Both the position numbers and the translations under genes were made by a program. The notes beneath the pieces are model-generated. The model was not told the origin of the DNA, did no database searches, and was given only the letters and a program-made list of their open reading frames with translations. From Ruminococcus sp. UBA6407 (GTDB lineage: Bacteria; Bacillota; Clostridia; Oscillospirales; Ruminococcaceae), in contig DJPR01000024.1 of the NCBI GenBank assembly GCA_002438605.1, positions 17,166-81,165 on the forward strand: a DNA stretch of 64,000 nucleotides, given 5' to 3'. Of this stretch, positions 25,456-34,939 are shown one piece after another; positions within the stretch are counted from its first letter, which is position 1; each line of letters starts with the position of its first letter.

Positions 25456-25590
25456 AATAGCTCCTTCCCAAAGCAATATCAACTTGTGCCATTGCATCCG
25501 CAAAACAGCTGAACTCTCAGGCAACAAAATAGCTTTATTGTAATTAAATTAACATAATGAAATCATTTTCAAATAATACTTCATTTATTA

Positions 25591-25618
25591 TTATAGCACA
25601 AATTTTAAAATTGTCAAA
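25591..25618 (-). promoter_or_regulatory. Sigma-A promoter of minD-mgsA
   Basis: On the minus strand: perfect TTGACA, 16-nt spacer, perfect TATAAT. The leader is about 130 nt; its only visible structure is a small CTGA-GAGT-TCAG hairpin. Confidence 0.7.
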
Positions 25619-25652
25619 GAAGTTTTATATAAATAAACTATAATTGTGCAAT

Positions 25653-26204
25653 TTACTGTCTTTCCTCATATGCTGATTGTGCAATATTACGAAATTCAGC
25701 ATCAAATTCGCCAAGAGCTGACACTATTTTATTAACAGTTTTTTCTATTCCGCAGTTATTCTCATCTATAATTATATCTGCATATTTTTCGTACAGTGGA
25801 ACACGCTCTGAATACAAATCCCAAAGCCGCTGATTTTTTCTTATTACAACACCTCGATTTTTTATATTTCCAAGGCGGTATTTAAGTTTATTGTAATCCA
25901 GCTTCAAGTAAATTATTATACCTATATCAGAAAGATTTTTCATTGCCTCTGTTCCATATACAACGCTTCCGCCTGTTGCAATAACAGAGTTTTCTGCTTT
26001 TAATCTGCTGTTTATTCTATTTTCAACAGCAATAAATCCATCTACACCTTCACGAGCAATAATTTCCCTGAGCAGTCTTTTTTCCTCCTGCTGAATGACC
26101 AAATCAGAATCAACAAATTTATAACCTAATATTTTAGCAAGAATAACTCCTATTGTACTTTTGCCAACTCCGGGCATACCAATTAAAACAATATTATTTT
26201 TCAA
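25653..26204 (-). CDS. aroK: Shikimate kinase
   Basis: Phosphorylates shikimate with ATP in the chorismate pathway that feeds tryptophan synthesis. The 183-residue protein has Walker A GMPGVGKST, the shikimate-binding FVDSD, the IATGGSVV loop (GGS where many have GGG) and a lid-like RxxLY region (NQRLWDLYSERVPLYEKYAD). No other shikimate genes are adjacent. Confidence 0.88.
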   Translation of the reverse strand: MKNNIVLIGMPGVGKSTIGVILAKILGYKFVDSDLVIQQEEKRLLREIIAREGVDGFIAVENRINSRLKAENSVIATGGSVVYGTEAMKNLSDIGIIIYLKLDYNKLKYRLGNIKNRGVVIRKNQRLWDLYSERVPLYEKYADIIIDENNCGIEKTVNKIVSALGEFDAEFRNIAQSAYEERQ

Positions 26205-26381
26205 ATTAACCAGCTCTTTCTGAAAATAAACATTATTGATATTTTACCATATTTTATACAAATAGTCAAGAAGTGCAATATTAAGCTTTAGGTATATAAA
26301 ATATATATTAGAAAAATATTTATTACTTATCATAAATCAAAATAATACGTCAGGTAAAATAGATTTCCTTATATATAAAAT

Positions 26382-26409
26382 GCCTGAGAAAGCATCAACT
26401 TTCTCAGGC
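26382..26409. terminator. Terminator downstream of the 26.4-kb unknown gene
   Basis: GCCTGAGAAAG and CTTTCTCAGGC, 11-bp perfect arms, T-rich on both flanks. Confidence 0.8.
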
Positions 26410-26441
26410 TTAATTTTTATATAGTTATATGCATTATGAAT

Positions 26442-27644
26442 TTACCATACCTTATAATCTTTTGCAACGATTTTATATGATGTTCCCGAAACAAACATCT
26501 GTCTTGGATCGTGTCCATCCTTAACAGCCTTTTGCATCTCTTTAAAAGCAACACTGTTTGCAACGATTTTCATAACCTTTTCCTTTTCAGGCTTTACTCT
26601 GTTAAGATAGTCAAGCACGACCTGCTGCAAATAGAAATATGATCTAAGCTGCGTCTTTTTAAATTCAACTGCTCTGACACCTTGATTTTCTGTTTCAGCA
26701 TTTTCTTCATTATTTTTGTCATCTGAGTCTTCAATCAGGAAAAGACTATCACCCTCACCATATCCGAGAACTATTCTCGCAAAGATTTCAGGAATAAATA
26801 TTCTTATTTCTGTGGAAAGTGAAATATTGCCTGCAAGTTCATCAATTTCTTTTTTAAGATTTTGATAATCCTCAGATGAATTGCAATTTTCCATAAGCTC
26901 AATAGTCCTTCTTGCACAATTTACAACATGCTCTTTAGTAAATGGACACTTATCGTCCTCTCTCTGAACAAATATTGCATACTGCTTTTCAGTAACAAGT
27001 ATGTCCTTGTCTTCCCAGCTGTCAATATACTTTTGGAAACACTGATGAAGTCCGGGACACACTGTACCGTTTACTCTTACTTCAATAGTTTTCTTATCCT
27101 TATGACGTGCAAGGAAAATTCTTACCCAATAATATTTTTTTGAACCAAGATAACGTGGAATAACGTCCTTAATGAAATTTATAAGCATTGCAGGTTTCTT
27201 ATCCCTGTCACCCATTAAAACTACAGACTGTGCATACATGTCATAATCATAATGCTGTTTAAGATAATTTGATGTAACATGAATACCGCCTTTACCTGTT
27301 GATGCCATTTGAAGCGGATGCCATAAACCGCCTCTGAAACTATCAACAGCCATTTGAACTGCCATTTCAATTCCCTTGCCCTGTGCTGCAACCGGTTCAA
27401 TAATCGGTTCATCAAGATCATCATGCTTTAAAATATAAATCACCTGAAGAAGATTTATGCCATCTTTTTCTTCAGACTTTCCAATCTGAACGTCAATTGA
27501 AAAACCTGTTCTTGGGAGCAAAAGACAATTATCATAAATTGTTCCCTGCAGCTTTTCATTAAGGCATTCCAAAATCAGAAGCTTAACGTCCTTTTCCTTA
27601 TTTTCTTCCTCTGTCTGTGCATTTTTCTTTTTAAAAATATTCAC
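26442..27644 (-). CDS. Conserved-looking cytoplasmic protein, function unknown
   Basis: 400 residues, no signal peptide or membrane span. It begins with a charged stretch (KKKNAQTEEENKEKD). The N-terminal half has segments such as GFSIDVQIGKSEEKDGINLLQVIYIL and GGLWHPLQ that could belong to a DUF6348-like domain, but I am not certain. An acidic linker (near 305-320) precedes a helical C-terminus. It lies 54 nt after prmA on the same strand and its ATG follows AAAGGAGTATGTT. A role cannot be assigned. Confidence 0.6.
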   Translation of the reverse strand: MNIFKKKNAQTEEENKEKDVKLLILECLNEKLQGTIYDNCLLLPRTGFSIDVQIGKSEEKDGINLLQVIYILKHDDLDEPIIEPVAAQGKGIEMAVQMAVDSFRGGLWHPLQMASTGKGGIHVTSNYLKQHYDYDMYAQSVVLMGDRDKKPAMLINFIKDVIPRYLGSKKYYWVRIFLARHKDKKTIEVRVNGTVCPGLHQCFQKYIDSWEDKDILVTEKQYAIFVQREDDKCPFTKEHVVNCARRTIELMENCNSSEDYQNLKKEIDELAGNISLSTEIRIFIPEIFARIVLGYGEGDSLFLIEDSDDKNNEENAETENQGVRAVEFKKTQLRSYFYLQQVVLDYLNRVKPEKEKVMKIVANSVAFKEMQKAVKDGHDPRQMFVSGTSYKIVAKDYKVW

Positions 27645-27698
27645 TTTAACATACTCCTTTGTGTTTAATAATTATTTGTATTTAAACAGATAATTATT

Positions 27699-28673
27699 TC
27701 AGATTTTATTATGTATAAGCTTTACAGCTGCCCATCCTTCCTTTATATTATTCTCCAATGCAGTAAATCCGCATTTTTCAACAGCATTTACAACTTCGTC
27801 CATACGCTCCTCAATAATACCTGAAATAATAAGTATTCCATTATTTTTAAGGTATCTGTCAAAAAGGTTTCCCATAGCGATAAGAACGTCCGCAACTATA
27901 TTTGCTGTTATAATATCATATTTTGCGTCTATTTTATCTGCAAGACTGTCATCACATAAAACGTTTCCGCAATATGCCTTATAACATTCTGTTGATATAT
28001 GATTTTTTTCTGCATTTTCCATTGCTGCTGCTACAGCATTTTCCTCAATGTCAACTGCAACTGCACTTTCTGCACCCAACAGCATTCCTCCAATTGAAAG
28101 AATACCGCTACCGCAGCCCATATCCAAAAGTTTATCTCCCTTTTGAATTGACTTTTCCAAAAGCTCAAGACAAAGCCTTGTTGTATGATGCTGACCTGTT
28201 CCAAAGCTTGAAGCAGGATCGATTTCAAGTATAAGCCTGTTATCAGGGTTATCACATTCTTCCCATGATGGCTTTACTATGAGCTTATCACCTATTTTCA
28301 GCGGCTTAAAATACTGCTTCCAATTATTTGCCCAATCTTCTTCACGAATACTGCTAAGCTCCGCCTCAAGACGTCCGTATTTTACGTCTGCATCATCAGC
28401 TTTCATTGATTTCAGCATTGTTCTTATTGAGATGAGCATTTCTGCACCTTGATTATTATCAGGTAAGTAAACGGTAACGCATGTTTCACAGTTTGAAAGT
28501 CCCATTAAATCATCATCAATGTAATCCCATTTACCGTTTTTATTTTCAAGGAACTCATTAAAATCCTCTGAGTCCTTGATTACAAAGCCCTTAATTCCTA
28601 TGTCCATTAATTTTGAGCAAAGTATATCAATGCCTTCCGTGCTTGTATATATATTTACTTCTGTCCATTCCAT
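27699..28673 (-). CDS. prmA: Ribosomal protein L11 methyltransferase
   Basis: Trimethylates lysines on ribosomal protein L11 using SAM. The 324-residue protein has the N-terminal recognition domain (MEWTEVNIYTSTEG), the family block DPASSFGTGQHHTTRLCLELLE, SAM motif I LLDMGCGSGILSIGG and the NIVADVLI motif. Length is normal. It sits 16 nt downstream of the dockerin/SH3b gene and could be read from the same transcript. Confidence 0.94.
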   Translation of the reverse strand: MEWTEVNIYTSTEGIDILCSKLMDIGIKGFVIKDSEDFNEFLENKNGKWDYIDDDLMGLSNCETCVTVYLPDNNQGAEMLISIRTMLKSMKADDADVKYGRLEAELSSIREEDWANNWKQYFKPLKIGDKLIVKPSWEECDNPDNRLILEIDPASSFGTGQHHTTRLCLELLEKSIQKGDKLLDMGCGSGILSIGGMLLGAESAVAVDIEENAVAAAMENAEKNHISTECYKAYCGNVLCDDSLADKIDAKYDIITANIVADVLIAMGNLFDRYLKNNGILIISGIIEERMDEVVNAVEKCGFTALENNIKEGWAAVKLIHNKI

Positions 28674-28689
28674 TAAAATATCAATCTCC

Positions 28690-30360
28690 TTATCTTGTGC
28701 AAATCATAATCAGAAAGTCTATAACGTCATTATTATCAACCAGTCCGTCATTATTTATATCAGCCGCTTCAATTTCACAATTTCTAAGCATTGATATTCC
28801 GCCAGGTAATGTCTGCTGACTTTCGATATAATGATTTAAAACTGAAAGGTCACGTTCATTTACAATTCCGTCACCGTTTATATCACCCTTTTGCAGCTGA
28901 ACCTCATCACCTGCAAAAATAAGGTCATAGTAAGAAATCCACGCTGTATCCGTATCAAACTTTATTTTACAAAAGCCGTTTGTTACATTTAAAACTTCAA
29001 CAACATATCCGTTTACAGCCGATGCAATAATTTGCGATGACGCATCAGCTTCCTTTCTGATAACTGCATTTTGGTTATTTATAAAATACTCACCCAATGG
29101 TATTTCATATTTATATTCAGCAGAATATAAATACGCCCAGCCGCTGATACCTTTGTAAGATATCCTTGTCATACCATTGGCACTTTTATCTGCTAAAAAT
29201 TCAACTCCCTCAGGAATAACAGCTATAATATTTGATGATACATTATTAAGCAGTCTTACATTGATTGGTGCAGATGCTGTATACATACCGTTTGCAAATG
29301 ATTTATCACTGTTGTATGTAACCTTGGAATTCATATTCAGCCAGCCGTTTTTTCCATTATAAGTCACATATCCCCAGTTATCAGACGATTTTGTAACCTC
29401 AAAAGAATCATTGATGTCTATTTCCTGAATTACATTAGCATTTTCAGCTTTTGCATCATAAATTTTCACCTTTTCATCTGCATTATAACTTCCTGTCTTG
29501 TACTCAAACGGAGAAATATATTCAGCATAATCAAGACATATCCACGCTTCCTTGTTGTTGTATGATATCTTTCCCCAATTGCCGCTTATTGCAGTTACCG
29601 ATACAGACGTACCATTATCAAGCACACCGTAAGAAGACGAAGCTGTTGTAGGCTGAACACGATAATTCAGGTAATCTGTAGTTTTATATTTACCGATAAG
29701 ATATTGTTTTGGCTGAGTTGTAGTAGTCACAGCAGGAGATGTGCTTACGGGAGATTTTGACGCTTTAAATAAACGCAGGCATGATATGCCGCTTACATTG
29801 TATTCATCAAACATAACAGTAGAATTTTTACGTCCGGGGTCACATATATATACTGTATCGCCAATAATGCTGTCAACAAGCACAAAATGCCCGCCTACGT
29901 CACAAAGCACATAGTATCCTTTTTTTAACTGTGCATTTATTTCAGATGCAATACCCGATTTGGTTCTTTGTGTAATATCATATCCTGACACAAATTTAAC
30001 GTCTGAGACTAGAGATGTAATATTTGCCCATGATGTTATTGCCCCTGTACTTGTAAAACCACCAATTGAATTAAAATGGTCAACAACTGTACCGGGATTA
30101 AAGTTATCGGCTGAAACAGCTCCTGCATGAACACAAAGCATGGCTAATGCGGTTACGGCACAGCCATATTTTGCGACTGTGTACTGCGGATTACCTCCAA
30201 GACTTTTGTTGCCCCATCTGGAATCCATTTGAAGCCATGTCCGATAATCTTCAGCAGCACTGGCAGTTCCCGTTTTCATCGGAAACTGATAAAACATTCC
30301 GATACCAATAACTAAAACCAAAAGAAATGTAAATCCTTTTTTTATCATTTTCCTATGCAT
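28690..30360 (-). CDS. Secreted C39-like peptidase with SH3b repeats and a C-terminal dockerin
   Basis: 556 residues. A signal peptide (about 1-36) is followed by a C39-like cysteine-peptidase domain (about 38-205) with Cys67 (YGCAVTALAML), His158 (GGHFVLVD) and Asp174 (YICDPG). Then come four SH3b-type repeats (about 215-475; each has an N-W-G-K-like core) and a two-repeat dockerin (GDINGDGIVNERDLSVLNHY and AADINNDGLVDNNDVIDFL). The start at 30360 has GGAGG. SH3b domains bind cell-wall peptide, so it may cleave wall or secreted peptides while docked to a cohesin. It follows the MoxR/DUF58/transglutaminase genes by 56 nt. Confidence 0.85.
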   Translation of the reverse strand: MHRKMIKKGFTFLLVLVIGIGMFYQFPMKTGTASAAEDYRTWLQMDSRWGNKSLGGNPQYTVAKYGCAVTALAMLCVHAGAVSADNFNPGTVVDHFNSIGGFTSTGAITSWANITSLVSDVKFVSGYDITQRTKSGIASEINAQLKKGYYVLCDVGGHFVLVDSIIGDTVYICDPGRKNSTVMFDEYNVSGISCLRLFKASKSPVSTSPAVTTTTQPKQYLIGKYKTTDYLNYRVQPTTASSSYGVLDNGTSVSVTAISGNWGKISYNNKEAWICLDYAEYISPFEYKTGSYNADEKVKIYDAKAENANVIQEIDINDSFEVTKSSDNWGYVTYNGKNGWLNMNSKVTYNSDKSFANGMYTASAPINVRLLNNVSSNIIAVIPEGVEFLADKSANGMTRISYKGISGWAYLYSAEYKYEIPLGEYFINNQNAVIRKEADASSQIIASAVNGYVVEVLNVTNGFCKIKFDTDTAWISYYDLIFAGDEVQLQKGDINGDGIVNERDLSVLNHYIESQQTLPGGISMLRNCEIEAADINNDGLVDNNDVIDFLIMICTR

Positions 30361-30416
30361 TGAAATAACCTCCGATTCTACCATTTTACATTATTTCCCT
30401 AAGAATCCCCCTTATT

Positions 30417-32633
30417 TCACCGTTTCTTTTTTCTATGCTCCTTATAAGCGTTATATATTTTAAGGTAAACTTCAACTATGCTTTGTTTTTCTTTCTCTGA
30501 AACCGCTATATCTCCGTATACCTTTTTGTTAAAAGCATCAGAAATTACATGCATATCTATTTTTTCTTTTTTATTTATTTTATCTGCAATTTCATCTGCT
30601 GTCTTATCTGAACCAATACCGTAAAGCCTGCATATTCTACGCATTACAAGCAAAGCAGCTTTATCAGGTTCAGATCTGTTAATCTTTACAACAAAGTATC
30701 TCTGATATGCTGACGGATATATCTTTACAGCTGCTAAAATAATCAGACCAAGAATTACAAGAACTATTCCTGATTTAAAAAGATTTTTAGTTGCAGTTCC
30801 CTGTACGGAATCGTCTGAAATAGTCAGGTTATCTGATATAGTTGGTTCAAATGAAACCCAACCAATTGTACCAATGTAAAGTTCAGGGAAACCATGAGCA
30901 TCCATTTCTCTTATTTTATATAGTTTTTTGCCATATGAGTCGCTCCCTGTTTCCATTGACATACTGTATCCCTCTGCATATCGTGCAGGAATTCCCGCTG
31001 CTCTTGAAAGCAGAACCATTGCTGTTGCATACTCATAGCAAACGCCTCTATGTGTTTCAAAAAGAAACGTTTCTGCATTATCACCTTTATCTTTTTTATA
31101 TTTAAGGTCATAAATAAAATCATTATTATAAAAATATGATTGAATTGCCAATGCTTTATCAAAATCGGAATACAAACCGTCTGTTATTTCATCGGCTAAC
31201 TGCTTAATTTGCGAGCTGTCACCATAATCAAGGAAAAATTCGTCATCAAAACCAATTGCTTTGTTTATAACAGCTTGTTTTTCAATTTCACCATTTTCAG
31301 AAAGAACGTCATGAGCATCATTTAAAAGCTCTGAATATGAGTCGCTGTATGAAACTGCATCCAGTATATTTTTTACTGATTCCGAATAAAGAAAATTATC
31401 GGAATAATATGTCATCGAGAAGCTCTGCGTATATCCGAAACGTCCGTTCTGCTTAAAAAACACATCATTATCTGTACGTTTTATTTCAGTTTTTCCGCTG
31501 CTGCCTTCAACCTCATGATACAGGGTAGGAACAGGCAGGAGCTGTGACGAATGATTCTGTGTTTCCAGCTTAAGCTCTTTAAGTTCTGGATATTTTATAT
31601 TTTCAGTATTCAATCCGCTGAGATTGTACTTTTCAGCAAATTTGGAATCCAATTCCGCTGCTGAAACAACAGCACTGTATACTTCCGTTACATCTTTTGT
31701 AAAAACAGCATTTTCAGACGTTGGATAATATGTGTCATCATATTCTGTATTCCATGAATCAGTATTAAAATCATATGTCGAAAAAGAACGTGTTTTCAAA
31801 CGAAGCGGCTCGTCCGCATGACCATAATACAAAACCTTATCAGATGTATTTGACAAAAAATTGTTGTTTGATGTAGTATCAATAAAAACACTGACAGTTT
31901 TAAGAAGTTTATCAGTAAATTGATCAGCATTAATAAGTGTTTCAAGCACCGTTCTGTCCTCTTTTACTGTTGGCTTAGGAAGAATAGCTGCCGCTGAACC
32001 AAAAACAAGTGCAAACACAAGAGTACACTTCCACATCTCACCCTTATCCACAATTTTTACATTTCCGTCACTTATCATCTGACGATAATTTACCATTGTT
32101 ATAAAATACATCATTGCAAGTGCAATAATAAAGTAAACCGGCATTTTCTCATATTCCTTGCCATACACAGCAAACGGTATGATGAATATAAGAAATCCCA
32201 TAAAAATTCTGTAGCGGACTTTTGTGAAATAATATACAACTGATGTAAAGAATCCTGTCATTAGCACAAACATTGCGAATGTATACCATGACGAATATTC
32301 CAAAGCGTCCTGAGGAGTAAGAAACCAAACCATGAAATCTACAGGATAGTTTTCTGCTCCGTTGTCAATAAACACTTTAGTCAAAAACATCCCCAAGAAT
32401 AATATAACGATATATATAACAGGTCCAATAAGTTTATGCTTTGCAATAAAGTCAAAAATCTTAAACATAATCGCAGTCATTATTAAAGCTATAAAGCCAA
32501 AAACAAGCGTCAGACTGCTTTTGTAATGATACATTACCGCCATAATCAGCAATACATTATATATCAGTACATTATCCCCGAAAATGCTGAACAGCTTTTT
32601 TTTCAATGAAGATTTTTCTGTTGTTCTATCCAT
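30417..32633 (-). CDS. Membrane transglutaminase-like protein (TgpA type)
   Basis: 738 residues. The N-terminal third has about seven membrane spans. A large outside domain follows and contains the transglutaminase core: Cys in GVCYEYATAMVLLSRAAGIPARYAEGYS and His in MDAHGFPELYIGTIGWVSFEPT. A further span lies near residue 630 and a cytoplasmic tail closes the protein. It is the third gene of a MoxR-DUF58-TgpA unit, a very widespread arrangement whose job is thought to concern surface-protein processing or cell-envelope assembly. Confidence 0.88.
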   Translation of the reverse strand: MDRTTEKSSLKKKLFSIFGDNVLIYNVLLIMAVMYHYKSSLTLVFGFIALIMTAIMFKIFDFIAKHKLIGPVIYIVILFLGMFLTKVFIDNGAENYPVDFMVWFLTPQDALEYSSWYTFAMFVLMTGFFTSVVYYFTKVRYRIFMGFLIFIIPFAVYGKEYEKMPVYFIIALAMMYFITMVNYRQMISDGNVKIVDKGEMWKCTLVFALVFGSAAAILPKPTVKEDRTVLETLINADQFTDKLLKTVSVFIDTTSNNNFLSNTSDKVLYYGHADEPLRLKTRSFSTYDFNTDSWNTEYDDTYYPTSENAVFTKDVTEVYSAVVSAAELDSKFAEKYNLSGLNTENIKYPELKELKLETQNHSSQLLPVPTLYHEVEGSSGKTEIKRTDNDVFFKQNGRFGYTQSFSMTYYSDNFLYSESVKNILDAVSYSDSYSELLNDAHDVLSENGEIEKQAVINKAIGFDDEFFLDYGDSSQIKQLADEITDGLYSDFDKALAIQSYFYNNDFIYDLKYKKDKGDNAETFLFETHRGVCYEYATAMVLLSRAAGIPARYAEGYSMSMETGSDSYGKKLYKIREMDAHGFPELYIGTIGWVSFEPTISDNLTISDDSVQGTATKNLFKSGIVLVILGLIILAAVKIYPSAYQRYFVVKINRSEPDKAALLVMRRICRLYGIGSDKTADEIADKINKKEKIDMHVISDAFNKKVYGDIAVSEKEKQSIVEVYLKIYNAYKEHRKKKR

Positions 32634-32635
32634 AC

Positions 32636-33826
32636 TTACTTAACCAACTTATAATTATTGTCATCATCAAGATACCATATTGATGATGAAAAGTCTTTTA
32701 CTGTATTTATTGTATCTGATATAATTATATTGCAATTTTCCATGTTTTTAAGCAAATTAATATTTGCTGCATAAGCTTCTGTAAGACATGGCACTGCTAA
32801 AATTAATGCACAAGCACCGCCTATATCAAGATTTTGCATCTCTATTCCCGAATCATCATTTATTGGTACAGCAAGTATACCGAAAAGAACCTGATTTGCC
32901 ATATCTTCGCTTTCAACAGTTCTTTCTGCAACAGAGCCATCAGCAGAACGAAAGAAAAATCTGCACCCTATCCCCTGCTTAATAAAAAGCATGAGAAGTC
33001 CGAACACCGATTCATATAGTTTTTCCTCACGAATTACTGAACCTAATATATTTTCACTTTTGGGTCTGTATAAGTCAAACACTATTGCAGGCTGAACTGA
33101 GGAAACAGCTTCATCAAGACGAACCATAAGCTTATTTCGTTTTGAAGAAACCTTCCAGTTTATGCGTTTAAGTGAATCACCCTCGATATATTCTCTGTGT
33201 TCATAACCGGGATTTGTATTTGCTGAAAAAGCAAGAACAGAATCCTGTTCTTCCTCATCATCACTTGTGATTACAACATCACTGATAAGTCGGTAAAGCT
33301 GTACAGATGCTGAAATCTCCGGAATATCAGGAATTACACCTATTGATAAAGTTTTTGGAAGAGTATTTTTAGTTTTGAGTTTAAAAAACCCAAGAAAATC
33401 GCAAATATAAACTTCCTTTACGGCAAAACGTCCATTTCCACCGTATTTAGCAAATAATTTATGATTTATGGTTATACTTTGTTTGAAATTCAAAGCTGTA
33501 CGATAAGCATTCACAGACTGCGTAAAGACTTCTCCGCATTCTGTATGAATTTCAACAAATCCTATTGGACAATGTGTATGTTTTACTGCATTTATTTTTA
33601 TTTCAATCTCATTTCCTTTTTTCACATATGCTTCACTTTCAAGTGAAACCTGAACCTTATCTCTGCCCAGAGCAGTAAAAATAATTGAAACAATCGGTGC
33701 AGAAAAAGTAAAAAACACCAAGATTATTCCCATTTCACCGTCCATATAGAAAGTAAAAATAAATAAGAGAAAACAAACAGCCAGAAATGAAAATATCGGT
33801 TTTATAGAATCTATTTTTTTCTTCAT
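32636..33826 (-). CDS. DUF58-domain membrane protein
   Basis: 396 residues with two N-terminal membrane spans and the DUF58 signature EYIEGDSLKRINWKVSSKRNKLMVRLDE, after which a von Willebrand A-like domain is expected. Its start overlaps the MoxR gene by 4 nt and the TgpA-like gene begins 2 nt after its stop, so the three are translationally linked. DUF58 proteins are the usual partners of MoxR AAA+ ATPases. Confidence 0.9.
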   Translation of the reverse strand: MKKKIDSIKPIFSFLAVCFLLFIFTFYMDGEMGIILVFFTFSAPIVSIIFTALGRDKVQVSLESEAYVKKGNEIEIKINAVKHTHCPIGFVEIHTECGEVFTQSVNAYRTALNFKQSITINHKLFAKYGGNGRFAVKEVYICDFLGFFKLKTKNTLPKTLSIGVIPDIPEISASVQLYRLISDVVITSDDEEEQDSVLAFSANTNPGYEHREYIEGDSLKRINWKVSSKRNKLMVRLDEAVSSVQPAIVFDLYRPKSENILGSVIREEKLYESVFGLLMLFIKQGIGCRFFFRSADGSVAERTVESEDMANQVLFGILAVPINDDSGIEMQNLDIGGACALILAVPCLTEAYAANINLLKNMENCNIIISDTINTVKDFSSSIWYLDDDNNYKLVK

Positions 33827-34752
33827 ACAGGTATTACCGTAGTATCTATAAGATTTTGAACGTACTTTTCAGCTGTACCGAACGTATTTTTACCCTGCTG
33901 AGATAAAATAATTCTGTGAGATAAAACAGCTTCGGCTATCTTCTTTATGTCCTCAGGAATAACAAATGCTCTTTCATAAACAAAAGCACATGCCTTTGCC
34001 CCCTTATACAATGCAATACTTCCACGCGGACTTATTCCGAGCGTAACATACGCACTCTTTCTTGTTTCAGTTACGAGAGCTATTATATACTGACGTATTT
34101 TATCAGAAACCTGAACATCTTTAACCTGCTGCTGCAAAATCTGAATATCATTGACCGTAAGTGCAGGCTCTGAAATATTACGAATCGGATTTCCCTTTTC
34201 CGTACGTTCAAGAATTTTTATTTCCTCTGACGGTTCGGGATATCCCATTGAAAGCTTCATAAAAAATCTGTCCATCTGAGCTTCGGGAAGGTGATATGTT
34301 CCGTATGTTTCAACAGGATTTTGTGTAGCCATTACCATAAAAGGCTTTGGCAGCTTATGGGTTTCTCCGTCAAGACTTATCTGATATTCCTCCATTGCCT
34401 CCAGAAGTGATGACTGTACCTTTGGAGAGGCACGATTTATTTCATCTGCAAGAAGGAAGTTACACATAACTGCTCCCTCACGATAAACAAAGTCACCGTT
34501 TTTCTGGTCAATAGAAGTAAATCCTGTAATATCAGACGGCATAACATCAGGCGTTAACTGAATTCTGTTGAATTTTCCTCCGATTGAACGTGACAAAGCA
34601 GTAACAAGCTGTGTTTTTCCTACGCCGGGAACATCCTCAAGAAGAACATGTCCCTCACAAAGCAGTGCAATAATTATTTTACTGATTGTATCATTTTTTC
34701 CGACAATAACCTTACTTATTGAGTCATGCAAGGCAACAATACTACTGTTCAT
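33823..34752 (-). CDS. MoxR-family AAA+ ATPase
   Basis: 309 residues. Walker A is EDVPGVGKTQLV, Walker B is NFLLADEINRASPKVQSSLLEAMEE, sensor 1 lies in MVMATQNPVETYGTYHLPEAQMDRF and the C-terminal lid follows. MoxR ATPases act as chaperones for metal insertion or complex assembly on VWA-type proteins, here probably the DUF58 product. First gene of the unit that continues through DUF58, TgpA and perhaps the secreted dockerin protein. Confidence 0.93.
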   Translation of the reverse strand: MNSSIVALHDSISKVIVGKNDTISKIIIALLCEGHVLLEDVPGVGKTQLVTALSRSIGGKFNRIQLTPDVMPSDITGFTSIDQKNGDFVYREGAVMCNFLLADEINRASPKVQSSLLEAMEEYQISLDGETHKLPKPFMVMATQNPVETYGTYHLPEAQMDRFFMKLSMGYPEPSEEIKILERTEKGNPIRNISEPALTVNDIQILQQQVKDVQVSDKIRQYIIALVTETRKSAYVTLGISPRGSIALYKGAKACAFVYERAFVIPEDIKKIAEAVLSHRIILSQQGKNTFGTAEKYVQNLIDTTVIPV

Positions 34753-34869
34753 AAATCAAATCCTTTCAAAAATATGCAAAGAACTGCCTTTTATCATTAT
34801 AACATATTTAAATAAATACTTCAAGTATCGTAAAGGAAATATTGGCATGTGTAATTTGTTAACTTTGCA

Positions 34870-34912
34870 CAAAAAAAGAACTGTACTGAAACAATCTTCA
34901 AGTACAGTTCTT
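34870..34912 (-). terminator. Terminator of pyk
   Basis: AAGAACTGTACT and AGTACAGTTCTT, perfect 12-bp arms, then TTTTTTT on the minus strand. Confidence 0.9.
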
Positions 34913-34939
34913 ATATTTACGCTGTCATAAAGGAGATTT

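Noticed and set aside
25456..25600. Riboswitch in the minD leader
   Set aside because: Only a 4-bp hairpin around GCCTGAGAG is visible; no conserved aptamer pattern was found.
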